Origin: CAVVNP01 sp963800235
GTDB taxonomy: Bacteria; Actinomycetota; Acidimicrobiia; Acidimicrobiales; Iamiaceae
Direction of reading: 5' to 3'
DNA: 64,000 nucleotides
Assembly (NCBI GenBank): GCA_963800235.1
Contig: CAWDAD010000001.1
Location: forward strand, 1,302,001 to 1,366,000
The position numbers and the translations under genes were made by a program. Each line of letters opens with the position of its first letter. The first letter of the stretch is position 1. This document shows positions 33,847 through 42,363 of this stretch, one piece after another. Below the pieces are notes generated by a model. The model did no database searches. It was not told the origin of the DNA and saw only the letters and a program-made list of their open reading frames with translations.

Positions 33847-34245
33847 GTGCCGCAGTTCCTGAGCGACGAATGGATGGACGAAGCCAAGAAGATCCGTGAG
33901 GAGTCGGGCAGCGCGGGGCCCGTGGCCCACCAGGTGAAGATGAACCTCAACATCACCGACGTGCCCTTCGGCACGGACCCCTTCGAGGCCCACATGGACA
34001 CGAGCGGGGGCGAGATGGAGATGGACACCGGCCACCTGGCCGACCCCGAGCTGACCGTGACCGTCGACTACGAGACGGCCAAGGCGATCTTCGTCGACGG
34101 CAACCCGCAGGCCGGCATGCAGGCGTTCATGGCCGGCAAGATCAAGGTGCAGGGCGACATGACCAAGCTCATGGCCATGCAGCAGGGCGCCCCGGACCCC
34201 GCGCAGCTCGAGATCGCCAAGAAGATCCAGGCCATCACCGACTGA
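33847..34245 (+). CDS. SCP2 sterol-binding domain protein
   Basis: 132-residue single-domain sterol carrier protein 2-like protein; such proteins bind acyl-CoAs, sterols or other lipids in a hydrophobic tunnel in the cytoplasm. The central strand run (ELTVTVDYETAKAIFVDGN) and the following helix with QAFMAGKIKVQGDMTKLM, where a lipid tail would sit, are typical. The GTG at 33847 has GAGGAG 6 bases upstream, a canonical leadered start. It fits the acyl-CoA genes elsewhere in the window. Confidence 0.92.
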   Translation: MPQFLSDEWMDEAKKIREESGSAGPVAHQVKMNLNITDVPFGTDPFEAHMDTSGGEMEMDTGHLADPELTVTVDYETAKAIFVDGNPQAGMQAFMAGKIKVQGDMTKLMAMQQGAPDPAQLEIAKKIQAITD

Positions 34246-34259
34246 CGGGTCGCATCGCA

Positions 34260-34317
34260 CCCGCTGCTCCACCCGGCGGCTGCGCAGCCTCGCCGAGGCA
34301 CCGCACGGGCGTCGCTA
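34260..34317 (+). repeat. Diverged copy of the 86-bp repeat family
   Basis: GCTGCTCC, GGCGGCTGCGCAGCCT and CACGGGC occur in the same order and close to the same spacing as in the tandem array at 55441. The conserved core includes the palindrome GGCTGCGCAGCC. It lies between the convergent ends of the SCP2 and kinase genes. Confidence 0.55.
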
Positions 34318-36546
34318 GCCGAGGACGATGGTCACCACGGTGCCGCGCTTGACCCGGGAGTTGGCCGGGGGGCTGGTGGCGATCGGCTTGCCGGTGGCGG
34401 GGCCGATGACGTTGCCCGGGGTGAGCCCGAAGGCGGCCAGTCGGGCGGCGGCCTCCTGCGGGGTGGCGGTGCCGAGCACCGGCGGCACGGTGACCAGGTC
34501 GGGACCCTTCGACACCACCAGGTTCACGGTCGTGCCGGGCTGGGCGGTGCTCCCGGCCCCGGGCTGGGTCCCGATGACGAGGCCGTTCGGGACGGTGTCG
34601 CTGAAGGCCTGGCTGACGGTGACGTAGAAGCCGAGGTTGCCGAGGGCGGCGGTGGCCTGGGCCTGGGTCTGGTTGGCGAGCTGCGGGATGCCGACCGGGG
34701 TGGGCCCGGCCGAGACGTACAACGTGACGTCGGCGCCACGGGGCACGACGGCGCCCGACTTGGGCTGGACGTCGAACACGGTCCCGGCCGGCACGGACTT
34801 GTCGTCGTTGTACTGGTCGACGCGGACGGGGTTGAGCTGGATGGCGTCGAGCTTGTCGACGGCGTCGCCGTAGCCGGAGCCGAGCAGCCCGTCGGGCACC
34901 GTCCGGGGGGCCGGGCCGTCGGAGACGACCATGGCGACGGTCGACCCCTTCGGGAGCTGCTGGGGGGTGCCCGGTGCCAGCTCGATCACGTTCCCCTGGG
35001 CCACCTCCTCGTCGAACCGCGAGGTGGTCGACACCTTCAGCCCGATGGCGGTGTAGAGCTGGGTCACCCCGGTCAGCGGCTGGTCCCGGACGCCGCCGGG
35101 GACGGTGACGAGGGTCGGGCCGTCGGACACGAGCAGGGTGAGCTTGTCGCCCTTGCGGAGCTGGGTGCCGACCGCCGGGTCGGTCGCCAGGACCTGGCCC
35201 GGCCGGGTGTCGTCCTTGCGGGTGTGCTCCTCGACCACCGTCCAACCGTTGCGGGCGATGCGCGAGCGGGCGGTGGTCAGCTGCAGGCCGGTGAGGGCCG
35301 GGACGCGGGGCACCGACTGCTCGGAGGCGCCGACCAGGGCGAGGCCCCCGAGGACCGACAGGCCGAGCAGCAGGAGGACCAGGGTGACGAGGATCCAGCC
35401 CCGACGCCGCGGCAGGTCCTCGTAGTCGTCGTAGACGATCTCGTCGTAGCCGTGCTCGAACGGCGCCGGATCGACCGCGTCGAGCACGTCGACCGAGCCC
35501 GCCCCGGGCACGGCGGCGCCCGGTCCGGCACCGCCCGGTCCGGCACCGCCCGGCCCTCCGACCTGCGGGGCGTCGGGCGGCGGCCCGGCGGCGGTCGGCA
35601 CCGCGACCGTCGGCGCCGCCCAGGCCTCGGGGTCGACGGGATCGACCGGCCCCGGCGCCTCGGCCCCCGGCTCGGCCCCGGCACCGACGAGGACACCGGC
35701 CAGCGGCAGGGGGTCCGGGCGGTCGAGCTGCGGGGCGGCGGCCATGAGGGCCACGCCCAGTTCGCGGGCGTCGGCCCGTCGCTCGGGGTCGGCCAGGCCG
35801 GCGGCCGACAACGGGCCGGCCAGCGGGCCGAGGGCGGCCGGCACCTCGAGGTCGTGGCCCACCCGGGCCGCCAGTGTGCCGATCGAGGTGTCGGCGGCGA
35901 AGGGCACGGCCCCGGTCACCGACTCGACCAGCACCAGCGCCAGCGCGTACACGTCGCTGGCCGCGACCGCCGCCCGGCCGTCGGCCTGCTCGGGCGAGGC
36001 GTACCGGATCGAGCCGAGGACCACGCCGTCGGGGTCGCCGTCCGGCGGACCGGTCAGCGTCCGGGACAGCCCGAAGTCGGCCACCCGCAGCCGCCCCTCG
36101 TCACCGAAGAGCAGGGAGGACGGCGTGACGTCGCCGTGCACCACGCCCCGGCGGTGGGCGTGGTCGAGCGCCCGACTGGCCTCCAGCCCGACCCGCAGCG
36201 CCTGGGCGGGCCTGAGCCGGGCACCCCGGTCGAGCAGGGCCCGCAGGCTGCCGCCGGACAGGTACTCGGTGACCAGGTACGGCTGGTCGTCGTCCTCGCC
36301 CCAGTCGAACACGGCCAGGACGTGCGGATGGTTCAGACCGGCGGCCGCCCGGGCCTCGGCGTGGAACCGGCGCAGGAAGTCGTCGTCGCCGGCCAGGTCG
36401 GCGTGGAGCATCTTCACCGCCACCCGCCGGCGGAGTCGCAGGTCCTCGGCCACGAAGACGCGGGCCGAGGCACCGGCGCCGATGGGAGCGACGATCCGGT
36501 AGCGCTGGCCGAGCACCCTGCCCAGCTCGGTGCTCGTGCGGGACAT
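34315..36546 (-). CDS. PASTA-domain Ser/Thr protein kinase-like protein
   Basis: 743-residue membrane protein of the PknB type. Residues ~16-270 are a kinase domain with Gly-rich loop GAGASA (23-28), ATP lysine Lys45 in VAVKML, helix-C Glu64 and DFG at 157-159. Then come a Pro/Gly-rich linker, a transmembrane helix at ~384-407 and five PASTA repeats (~411-743) that would sense peptidoglycan outside the cell. The catalytic loop reads HGDVTPSSLL where PknB has HRDVKPAN: Asp139 is kept, but the Lys is Thr141 and the metal-binding Asn is Ser144. So it may be a weak kinase or a pseudokinase. The usual partners (phosphatase, FtsW, PBP) are absent. Confidence 0.92.
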   Translation of the reverse strand: MSRTSTELGRVLGQRYRIVAPIGAGASARVFVAEDLRLRRRVAVKMLHADLAGDDDFLRRFHAEARAAAGLNHPHVLAVFDWGEDDDQPYLVTEYLSGGSLRALLDRGARLRPAQALRVGLEASRALDHAHRRGVVHGDVTPSSLLFGDEGRLRVADFGLSRTLTGPPDGDPDGVVLGSIRYASPEQADGRAAVAASDVYALALVLVESVTGAVPFAADTSIGTLAARVGHDLEVPAALGPLAGPLSAAGLADPERRADARELGVALMAAAPQLDRPDPLPLAGVLVGAGAEPGAEAPGPVDPVDPEAWAAPTVAVPTAAGPPPDAPQVGGPGGAGPGGAGPGAAVPGAGSVDVLDAVDPAPFEHGYDEIVYDDYEDLPRRRGWILVTLVLLLLGLSVLGGLALVGASEQSVPRVPALTGLQLTTARSRIARNGWTVVEEHTRKDDTRPGQVLATDPAVGTQLRKGDKLTLLVSDGPTLVTVPGGVRDQPLTGVTQLYTAIGLKVSTTSRFDEEVAQGNVIELAPGTPQQLPKGSTVAMVVSDGPAPRTVPDGLLGSGYGDAVDKLDAIQLNPVRVDQYNDDKSVPAGTVFDVQPKSGAVVPRGADVTLYVSAGPTPVGIPQLANQTQAQATAALGNLGFYVTVSQAFSDTVPNGLVIGTQPGAGSTAQPGTTVNLVVSKGPDLVTVPPVLGTATPQEAAARLAAFGLTPGNVIGPATGKPIATSPPANSRVKRGTVVTIVLG

Positions 36547-36551
36547 ACCTG

Positions 36552-37196
36552 GTGAAAACGGTACCCCTGGGTGGGCGGCGCGCCGGCGATGGCCTGCGAC
36601 AGGGTGCGCTCCGGCACACTGGCGGGATCGACGAGGGACCCGCCACCGACGCCGACGACGGCCGTGACCCCGAGGCCGACGACGGCCGTGACCCGGACCG
36701 GCGCCCTGGCGAGGCGCCCCGGCGCAAGGAGCCGCTGGTGACGGGCCGGCGGATCGTGATCCTGCTGGTGCTGGCCGCCGCCATCGCCGTCTTCGTGTGG
36801 GGCACCCGCCGCACCGAGGGCACCGGCGGCATCACCGCCGCCGACGACCCCGCCGTGCTCGACAAGGTGCCGAGGCCCGGCGACCGGGTGCCGCCGCAGG
36901 CCCGGGTCGGCGCCGACCTGAAGCCGACCTACATCGGCGAGCTGATCGTCGACGGCACCCGCATCCCCGACGACCAGCTCGAGGGCTCGGTCCCGCTCGG
37001 GTCACCCGAGTACGACGCCACCTTCGGGTCGCGGGCCAACAACAAGAGCCGGGTCTTCTTCGTGCCGGGGCCGGGGAAGGCGGTCAGCAAGCTCCGCACC
37101 GGCGAGATCCGCATCGTGCTCGAGTTCTGGCCGGTGATCGACGGGCCCCACCCGAGGGCCAAGCAGCGCATCGCCTGGACGATCCAGGTCAGCTGA
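36552..37196 (+). CDS. Hypothetical single-pass membrane protein
   Basis: Up to 214 residues. One transmembrane segment (RRIVILLVLAAAIAVFVWG, about residues 66-84) is followed by a ~130-residue outer domain (PTYIGELIVDGTRIPDDQLEG through RIAWTIQVS) that I do not recognise. The cytoplasmic part has a duplicated ADDGRDP. The start is uncertain: the first ~25 codons from GTG 36552 have unusually many A/T third positions, and GTG 36738, with AAGGAG 6 bases upstream, would give a 152-residue form beginning at the membrane segment. It is divergent from the kinase gene by 5 bases. Confidence 0.65.
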   Translation: MKTVPLGGRRAGDGLRQGALRHTGGIDEGPATDADDGRDPEADDGRDPDRRPGEAPRRKEPLVTGRRIVILLVLAAAIAVFVWGTRRTEGTGGITAADDPAVLDKVPRPGDRVPPQARVGADLKPTYIGELIVDGTRIPDDQLEGSVPLGSPEYDATFGSRANNKSRVFFVPGPGKAVSKLRTGEIRIVLEFWPVIDGPHPRAKQRIAWTIQVS

Positions 37197-38703
37197 TCCG
37201 GTCCGCCACGGTGGCTGCGCCCGCCACCGACCGGGCGAAGGCCGGACGCAGCGTGGTCCGGAAGGCGGCCTCCGCGCGGGCCACCGCCTGCTCGGGCTCC
37301 TGGCCCCGGTGGCGGGCCAGGTAGGCGGCCAGCACCGCCGGGGTGCGGCTCTCGGCTCGGACGCAGTGCACGTAGACGGGTCGGCCCTGCCGCTGGAGCG
37401 TGGCCACCAGGTCGGCCAGGTCGGCGAGCAGGGCCGGCAGGTGGGCGTTGTCGCGGTCGTTGTCGATGAACGCCACCGGCAGCGAGACGTGCGGGAGGGG
37501 GACGTCGGCCGAGCCGATGCGGCAGAGCGACACCACCACGTGGGGGCGGGTGGCGCGGGCCAGCACCTCCGGCAGCGAGGCGACGGTCCCGAACACCACG
37601 CCGGGGTCGACGGTCACCGTCCGTCGGCGGGCGTTCTCCACCATCCGGTAGTGCTGCATGAGCGATGGGGCCGACGGCCACCCCTGCTTGTCCGGTCGCC
37701 CGGCCCGCACCGCCAACCGGGCCGCCGTCTCCAGCTGGACGCCGGTGAGCCGCTCCACGCCCGTCGGGCGGGGCACATCGCCGTGCAGGTCGAGCCGCCA
37801 TCCGACGGGAATGGCCGACGCGCCCCAGGCCGCCCCGAGCAGGGAGCCGCCGATGGCGGCGACGGTGTCGGTGTCGCCGCCACCGCGCACCAGCCGCTCG
37901 AGGCAGCGCGCCAGGTGGCGGGGGGCGCCGGTCCCCGGCGGCACCGGGGTGTCGGTGAGCACGGCGACGACCTGGCGCACGGCGTCGACGACCCACCCGT
38001 TGCCGCTGGCGAAGACCCGGGCGGGGCGGGTGGTGCCGTCGCGCAGGTACTCGGCCCACCGAGGGCGGTCGGCGGGGTCGAGGCGGGGCAGGCCGGCCTC
38101 GAGGAGCCCGACCCAGCCCTGCCACGGCGGCCCGTCGCCGTCGCGGGTGACGAGGGCCTCGACGGCGAGCGACCAGAGCACGCAGGCGGCCACGCAGTCC
38201 GGGTGGGGGTGGGTGAGCGCGGAGACCTCCGCCGCCCGCCGGGCGACCAGGTCGGGCAGGCCGAGGGCGGTGAGGGCCACCGGGCCGGTGCGCATCAGGC
38301 TGCCGTTGCCGGCGGCGTCGGGATGGGCCACCTGGTACTGGCGGGCGGCACCGGCCAGGCCGCCCGGTCCGGTGGCGGCGGCCAGCGCCCCCCGGGTCTG
38401 GCGGCCCACGTCGACCGGCCCGGACCGGAGCCAGGTCAGGTAGGCCTCGGCCAGGGCCTCCACCGAGAACGAGCCGCCCGACGCGGCCAGGACCACCGCG
38501 CCGGCCAGCTGGGTGTCGTCGGTCCACGAGCCCGGAGGCCACCCGAACGGGCCGCCGCCGGTCGGGGCGACCTCGACGTCGTCGTCCAGCGGGGGGCCGA
38601 ACTCGTGACCCGCTCCCAGCGCGTCGCCCACCGCCCCGCCGAGCACCGAGCCGACCGCCCGGTCGACCTGCCGGGCGGTGAGGTGGGGGACGGCGCTAGG
38701 CAC
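37189..38703 (-). CDS. ADP-ribosylglycohydrolase fused to a CX5R phosphatase-like domain
   Basis: 504-residue two-domain protein. Residues ~10-330 are an ADP-ribosylglycohydrolase (DraG/ARH) domain with both metal-binding motifs: SWTDDTQLA near residue 61 and GGGDTDTVAAIGGS near 278. Residues ~365-500 resemble a dual-specificity/tyrosine phosphatase, with a conserved Asp-rich loop (FIDNDRDN) and the signature VHCVRAESRTPAV, which fits HCX5R with Cys near 447. Together they could remove ADP-ribose or handle its phosphorylated products. The GTG at 38703 overlaps the ligA stop by 8 bases, so it is coupled to the DNA ligase gene. Confidence 0.88.
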   Translation of the reverse strand: MPSAVPHLTARQVDRAVGSVLGGAVGDALGAGHEFGPPLDDDVEVAPTGGGPFGWPPGSWTDDTQLAGAVVLAASGGSFSVEALAEAYLTWLRSGPVDVGRQTRGALAAATGPGGLAGAARQYQVAHPDAAGNGSLMRTGPVALTALGLPDLVARRAAEVSALTHPHPDCVAACVLWSLAVEALVTRDGDGPPWQGWVGLLEAGLPRLDPADRPRWAEYLRDGTTRPARVFASGNGWVVDAVRQVVAVLTDTPVPPGTGAPRHLARCLERLVRGGGDTDTVAAIGGSLLGAAWGASAIPVGWRLDLHGDVPRPTGVERLTGVQLETAARLAVRAGRPDKQGWPSAPSLMQHYRMVENARRRTVTVDPGVVFGTVASLPEVLARATRPHVVVSLCRIGSADVPLPHVSLPVAFIDNDRDNAHLPALLADLADLVATLQRQGRPVYVHCVRAESRTPAVLAAYLARHRGQEPEQAVARAEAAFRTTLRPAFARSVAGAATVADRIS

Positions 38704-40852
38704 CGGACCCGTCGTCGGCCGTCGACCCGTCCCCGCCCTCGCCGGGCCCGCCCCCGGTGGTGGCATCGACGGCGCGGGGCACCTCGCCCCGCTCGAGCAG
38801 CGCCTCGAAGCCGGCCTCGTCGAGGGTCGGCACACCCAGCTCCTCCGCCTTGGACAGCTTCGAGCCCCCCGCCCCCTCGCCCACCACCAGCGCCAGCGTC
38901 TTCTTCGACACGCTGCCGGGCGACCGGCCGCCCCGGGCCTTGATGGCCGCCTCGGCCTCCTCCCGGGAGTAGCCGTCGAGGGTGCCGGTGACCACCACCG
39001 CCTGCCCGGTCAGCGTCTGCTCGACGTCGGGCTGCTCGGGCCCGACGGTGTTGACCCCGGCGGCGGCCAGGCGGGCGATCACGTCGCGGTTGGCCTCGTC
39101 CGCGAACCAGGCGTGGACGGCCTCGGCGATCACGGGACCGACGCCGTCGGTGGCGGCCATCGCCTCGACCGGGGCGTCGGCGATGCGCTCGAGGTCCCCG
39201 AACCGACCGGCCAGCGCCTCGGCCCCGGCCGGCCCGAGGTGGCGGATGTTGAGCCCCACCAGCAGGTTGGCCAGCGGCCGGTCCTTGGACGCCTCGATGG
39301 CGCGCTGCAGGTTGGCGATGCTGGTCTCGCCGAAGCCGTCGAGGCCCTCGACCTGCGACCAGTCGATGGCGTAGATGTCGGCGATGTCGCCCACGAGGCC
39401 GAGGTCGAGGAACAGCCGCACCCGCTGCTCGCCGAACCCCTCGATGTCCATGGCGCCCCGCGAGGCGAAGTGCTCGATGTGACCGGCCAGCTGGAACGGG
39501 CAGCAGGGGTCGACGCAGCGGGTGTCGCTCTCGCCCTCGGGGCGGACCAGGGTGCTGCGTCGGGGGCAGGGGCAGGTGGTGGGGAACTCCCACTCGGGCA
39601 GGCCCTCGGGCCGGTCGGCCAGCACGGGGCCGACCACCTCGGGGATCACGTCGCCGGCCCGGCGGACGACCACGGTGTCCCCGGGTCGCACGTCCTTGGC
39701 GCGGACCTGGTCCTGGTTGTGCAGGGTGGCCTGGCTGACGTTGGCACCGCCCACGAACACCGGCTCGAGCTGGGCGAAGGGCGTCGCCCGGCCGGTGCGA
39801 CCGACCGAGACCTTGATGTCGAGCAGCGCGGTGGTGCGCTCCTCCGGCGGGAACTTGTAGGCGATGGCCCAGCGGGGGGCGCGGCTCGTCGCCCCCAGCT
39901 CGGCCCGCCGGTTCAGGTCGTCGACCTTGACCACCACGCCGTCGATCTCGTAGTCGAGGTCGTGGCGGTGCTCCTGCCAGCCGAGGCAGAAGCGGTGCAC
40001 CGCCGGGAGGTTCGGCAGGACCCGGACCTCGGGGTTCACCGGGAAGCCGAGGTCGGCCAGGAAGTCGAGCGTCTCGCGGTGGGTCGCCAGTTCGGGCCCA
40101 CCCTCGACCTCGCCGAGCTGGTAGCACCACATGGCCAGGTCCCGCCCGGCGGTGACCGTCGGGTCCTTCTGGCGGAGCGACCCCGCGGCGGAGTTGCGGG
40201 GGTTGATGAACAGCCGCTCCCCGGCCTCGGCCTGGCGCTGGTTGAGCGCGTCGAAGGCGGTGGCGCTCATGTACACCTCGCCTCGGACCTCGAGCACCGA
40301 CGGCGCGCCGCCGGGCAGCTCCTTGGGGATGCACCCGATGGTGGCCACGTTGGCGGTCACGTCCTCGCCGGTGACGCCGTCGCCCCGGGTGGCCGCCTGC
40401 TGCAGCCGACCGCCCTCGTAGACCAGCGAGATGGCCAGCCCGTCGATCTTCAGCTCGCAGACGTAGTCGACCGGGTCGTCGTCGGGCCCGGCACCGAGGC
40501 GGCGCTCGAGCCGGTCGCCCCACGCCACCAGCTCGTCGAGCGAGGTGGAGTTGTCGAGCGACATCATCGGCTGGCGGTGGCGCACCGGCGCGAACAGCTC
40601 GCTGCGGGTGCCCGCCACCGTGCGGGTCGGCGAGTCCGGGACGACCAGCTCGGGGAACTCCTCCTCGTACCGACGCAGCTCCCGGACCAGCTCGTCGTAC
40701 TCGGCGTCGCTGACCGTGGGCTCGTCGAGCTCGTAGTAGCGCCGGTCGTGACCACGGATCTCGTCGCGGAGCGCCTCGACCCGGGCCGCCACCTGCTCGA
40801 CGGCCCCCTCGCCCCCCGTGACGGGCTCGCTGGCGGGTCCCTCGGCGTTCAC
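38696..40852 (-). CDS. ligA: NAD-dependent DNA ligase
   Basis: 718-residue replicative ligase. Domains in order: Ia (YYELDEPTVSDAEYDELVREL), adenylation with the catalytic lysine in CELKIDGLAISL, OB fold, a four-Cys zinc finger (CPCPRR, then CVDPCCPF), helix-hairpin-helix repeats, and a C-terminal BRCT domain (VVTGTLDGYSREEAEAAIKARGG). GTG 40852 lies 6 bases after TAGCAT, so a leaderless transcript is likely. The downstream ADP-ribosylglycohydrolase fusion overlaps its stop. Confidence 0.97.
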   Translation of the reverse strand: MNAEGPASEPVTGGEGAVEQVAARVEALRDEIRGHDRRYYELDEPTVSDAEYDELVRELRRYEEEFPELVVPDSPTRTVAGTRSELFAPVRHRQPMMSLDNSTSLDELVAWGDRLERRLGAGPDDDPVDYVCELKIDGLAISLVYEGGRLQQAATRGDGVTGEDVTANVATIGCIPKELPGGAPSVLEVRGEVYMSATAFDALNQRQAEAGERLFINPRNSAAGSLRQKDPTVTAGRDLAMWCYQLGEVEGGPELATHRETLDFLADLGFPVNPEVRVLPNLPAVHRFCLGWQEHRHDLDYEIDGVVVKVDDLNRRAELGATSRAPRWAIAYKFPPEERTTALLDIKVSVGRTGRATPFAQLEPVFVGGANVSQATLHNQDQVRAKDVRPGDTVVVRRAGDVIPEVVGPVLADRPEGLPEWEFPTTCPCPRRSTLVRPEGESDTRCVDPCCPFQLAGHIEHFASRGAMDIEGFGEQRVRLFLDLGLVGDIADIYAIDWSQVEGLDGFGETSIANLQRAIEASKDRPLANLLVGLNIRHLGPAGAEALAGRFGDLERIADAPVEAMAATDGVGPVIAEAVHAWFADEANRDVIARLAAAGVNTVGPEQPDVEQTLTGQAVVVTGTLDGYSREEAEAAIKARGGRSPGSVSKKTLALVVGEGAGGSKLSKAEELGVPTLDEAGFEALLERGEVPRAVDATTGGGPGEGGDGSTADDGSGA

Positions 40853-40858
40853 GGGTCG

Positions 40859-40864
40859 ATGCTA
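40859..40864 (-). promoter_or_regulatory. -10 box of ligA
   Basis: TAGCAT on the minus strand, 6 bases before the ligA GTG. Confidence 0.5.
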
Positions 40865-40983
40865 CCGACGGGCCCCGAGGGCCTCGCCCGACCGGACAAG
40901 TCCTCAACTCCCCGCCGGGCGGGCCGACTGTTCAGGAGCACCCCCCGAACCACTCCAAGGGCTTCACGGCGCCGGATGGGATC

Positions 40984-42306
40984 ATGTCGCTGAACGAAAC
41001 GCTCGAGGCCACGTCCGCCCCGGACACGCTCCGCCAGCTCGCGGCGGCCGGCAGCACCGGCGCCGTCCGCTTCTCCGGCGAGGCCGGATGCACCGTCTAC
41101 CTGCACCGCGGCCACCTCTACTTCGCCCGCGACGAGCACACCGACGAGGCGCTCGCCACGTCGCTCGTGCGGCCCGGCCGGCTGACCGGCCAGGCCTGGA
41201 GCGACGCCGTCACCGGCGCCGGCGACGCGCCCGTCGTGGGCGAGCTGCTGGTGCGGCGCAAGGCCATCGAGCCCGACCTGCTGGCCTCGGTGGTGCTCTC
41301 GGTCGTCTACGACCCGCTGATCCGCCTCTTCCGCAGCGGTCCGGTCACCCACGAGTTCGAGCCGGACACCGTGCACTGGCTCGGGCCGTACCGCGCCTTC
41401 CCCGTCGACGCCATCGTCGCCGAGGTCGAGAAGCGGTCGAACGAGGTCGACGAGTGGTCGTGGCTCATCCCCCACCTCCACGTGTTCGTGGCGACCAACC
41501 CGACCCTCCCCGGCGCCGCCGGCCAGGTCACCCTCCAGCGCGAGGACTGGGAGCTGGTGACCGCCCTGGCCAGCGCCCACAGCATCGCCCAGCTCGCCGC
41601 CCGGCTGGGCCGGGGCCAGTACTCCACCGCCCGGGTGGTGCACCGACTGGCCACCGCCGGCCTGCTCACCATCGACGCCGACGTCGAGCCACCGCTCCCG
41701 GCGCGCGCCCGACCCGAGCTGCGGATCCAGGAGGACGAGGCCGACGCCGCCGCTCCCGCGGCCGAGGACGCGCCGTCGCTCGGCGACGTGAACGGCTCGA
41801 CCGACCGGGTGGACCCGCTCGACGCCGTGTCCGCCATCGCCGCCGAGGTCGGCAGCGGGTCCGCCATCGCCGCCGAGGTCGACGGGGACCTGGCTTCGGC
41901 CGGGCTGGCCCACCGCACCCCGACGGCCCTCCAGCCGGCCGGGGACGCCTTCCACGAGCCGACCGACGAGGAGATCGACGCCGCCTTCGGCGAGACCGAC
42001 TACGAGGCCATGGCCCGCTGGGCGGGCAACGGCGGCCAACCCGATGCCGCCGAGGTCGGCGCTCCCGCCGCCGAGGCGCCCGAGCAGCCGGCCGAGCCCG
42101 AGCCGACCGATCCCAACGCCGTCTGGCTGCAGAGCCTGTACGCCAAGTACATCGACGACCCGGAGATGTCCCACGCCCTCAACGGCACCAAGCCGAAGCG
42201 GGGCGAGCTCAACGCCCACCAGGTCGCCTTCGGCGCCCCGGAGCAGTCCGAGGAGGAGAAGGTGGGCACCCTCAAGCGGCTGATGGGGGCCCTGCGCCGC
42301 CTGTAG
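40984..42306 (+). CDS. DUF4388-like protein
   Basis: 440-residue cytoplasmic protein. The N-terminal ~150 residues resemble DUF4388 (PatA N-terminal-like): LRQLAAAGSTGAVRFSGEAG, then VYLHRGHLYFARDEHTDEAL and LLVRRKAIEPDLLASVVL. Such domains occur in bacterial signalling proteins. A winged-helix-like part follows (IAQLAARLGRGQYSTARVVHRL), then an acidic, Ala/Pro/Glu-rich disordered stretch with a repeated SAIAAEV, and a basic tail ending LKRLMGALRRL. The function is unknown; a gliding, polarity or regulatory scaffold role is only a guess. Start ATG 40984. Confidence 0.8.
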   Translation: MSLNETLEATSAPDTLRQLAAAGSTGAVRFSGEAGCTVYLHRGHLYFARDEHTDEALATSLVRPGRLTGQAWSDAVTGAGDAPVVGELLVRRKAIEPDLLASVVLSVVYDPLIRLFRSGPVTHEFEPDTVHWLGPYRAFPVDAIVAEVEKRSNEVDEWSWLIPHLHVFVATNPTLPGAAGQVTLQREDWELVTALASAHSIAQLAARLGRGQYSTARVVHRLATAGLLTIDADVEPPLPARARPELRIQEDEADAAAPAAEDAPSLGDVNGSTDRVDPLDAVSAIAAEVGSGSAIAAEVDGDLASAGLAHRTPTALQPAGDAFHEPTDEEIDAAFGETDYEAMARWAGNGGQPDAAEVGAPAAEAPEQPAEPEPTDPNAVWLQSLYAKYIDDPEMSHALNGTKPKRGELNAHQVAFGAPEQSEEEKVGTLKRLMGALRRL

Positions 42307-42318
42307 GCGCAGCTCGGG

Positions 42319-42363
42319 GCGCCCGACCTCCAGGCGCCCGACCTTCAGGCGCCCGACCTTCAG
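42319..42363. repeat. 15-bp tandem repeat, three copies
   Basis: GCGCCCGACCTTCAG is repeated three times (the first copy has one T-to-C change) in the 53-base gap between two convergent genes, and it runs into the stop codon of the MetE-like gene. Confidence 0.7.
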
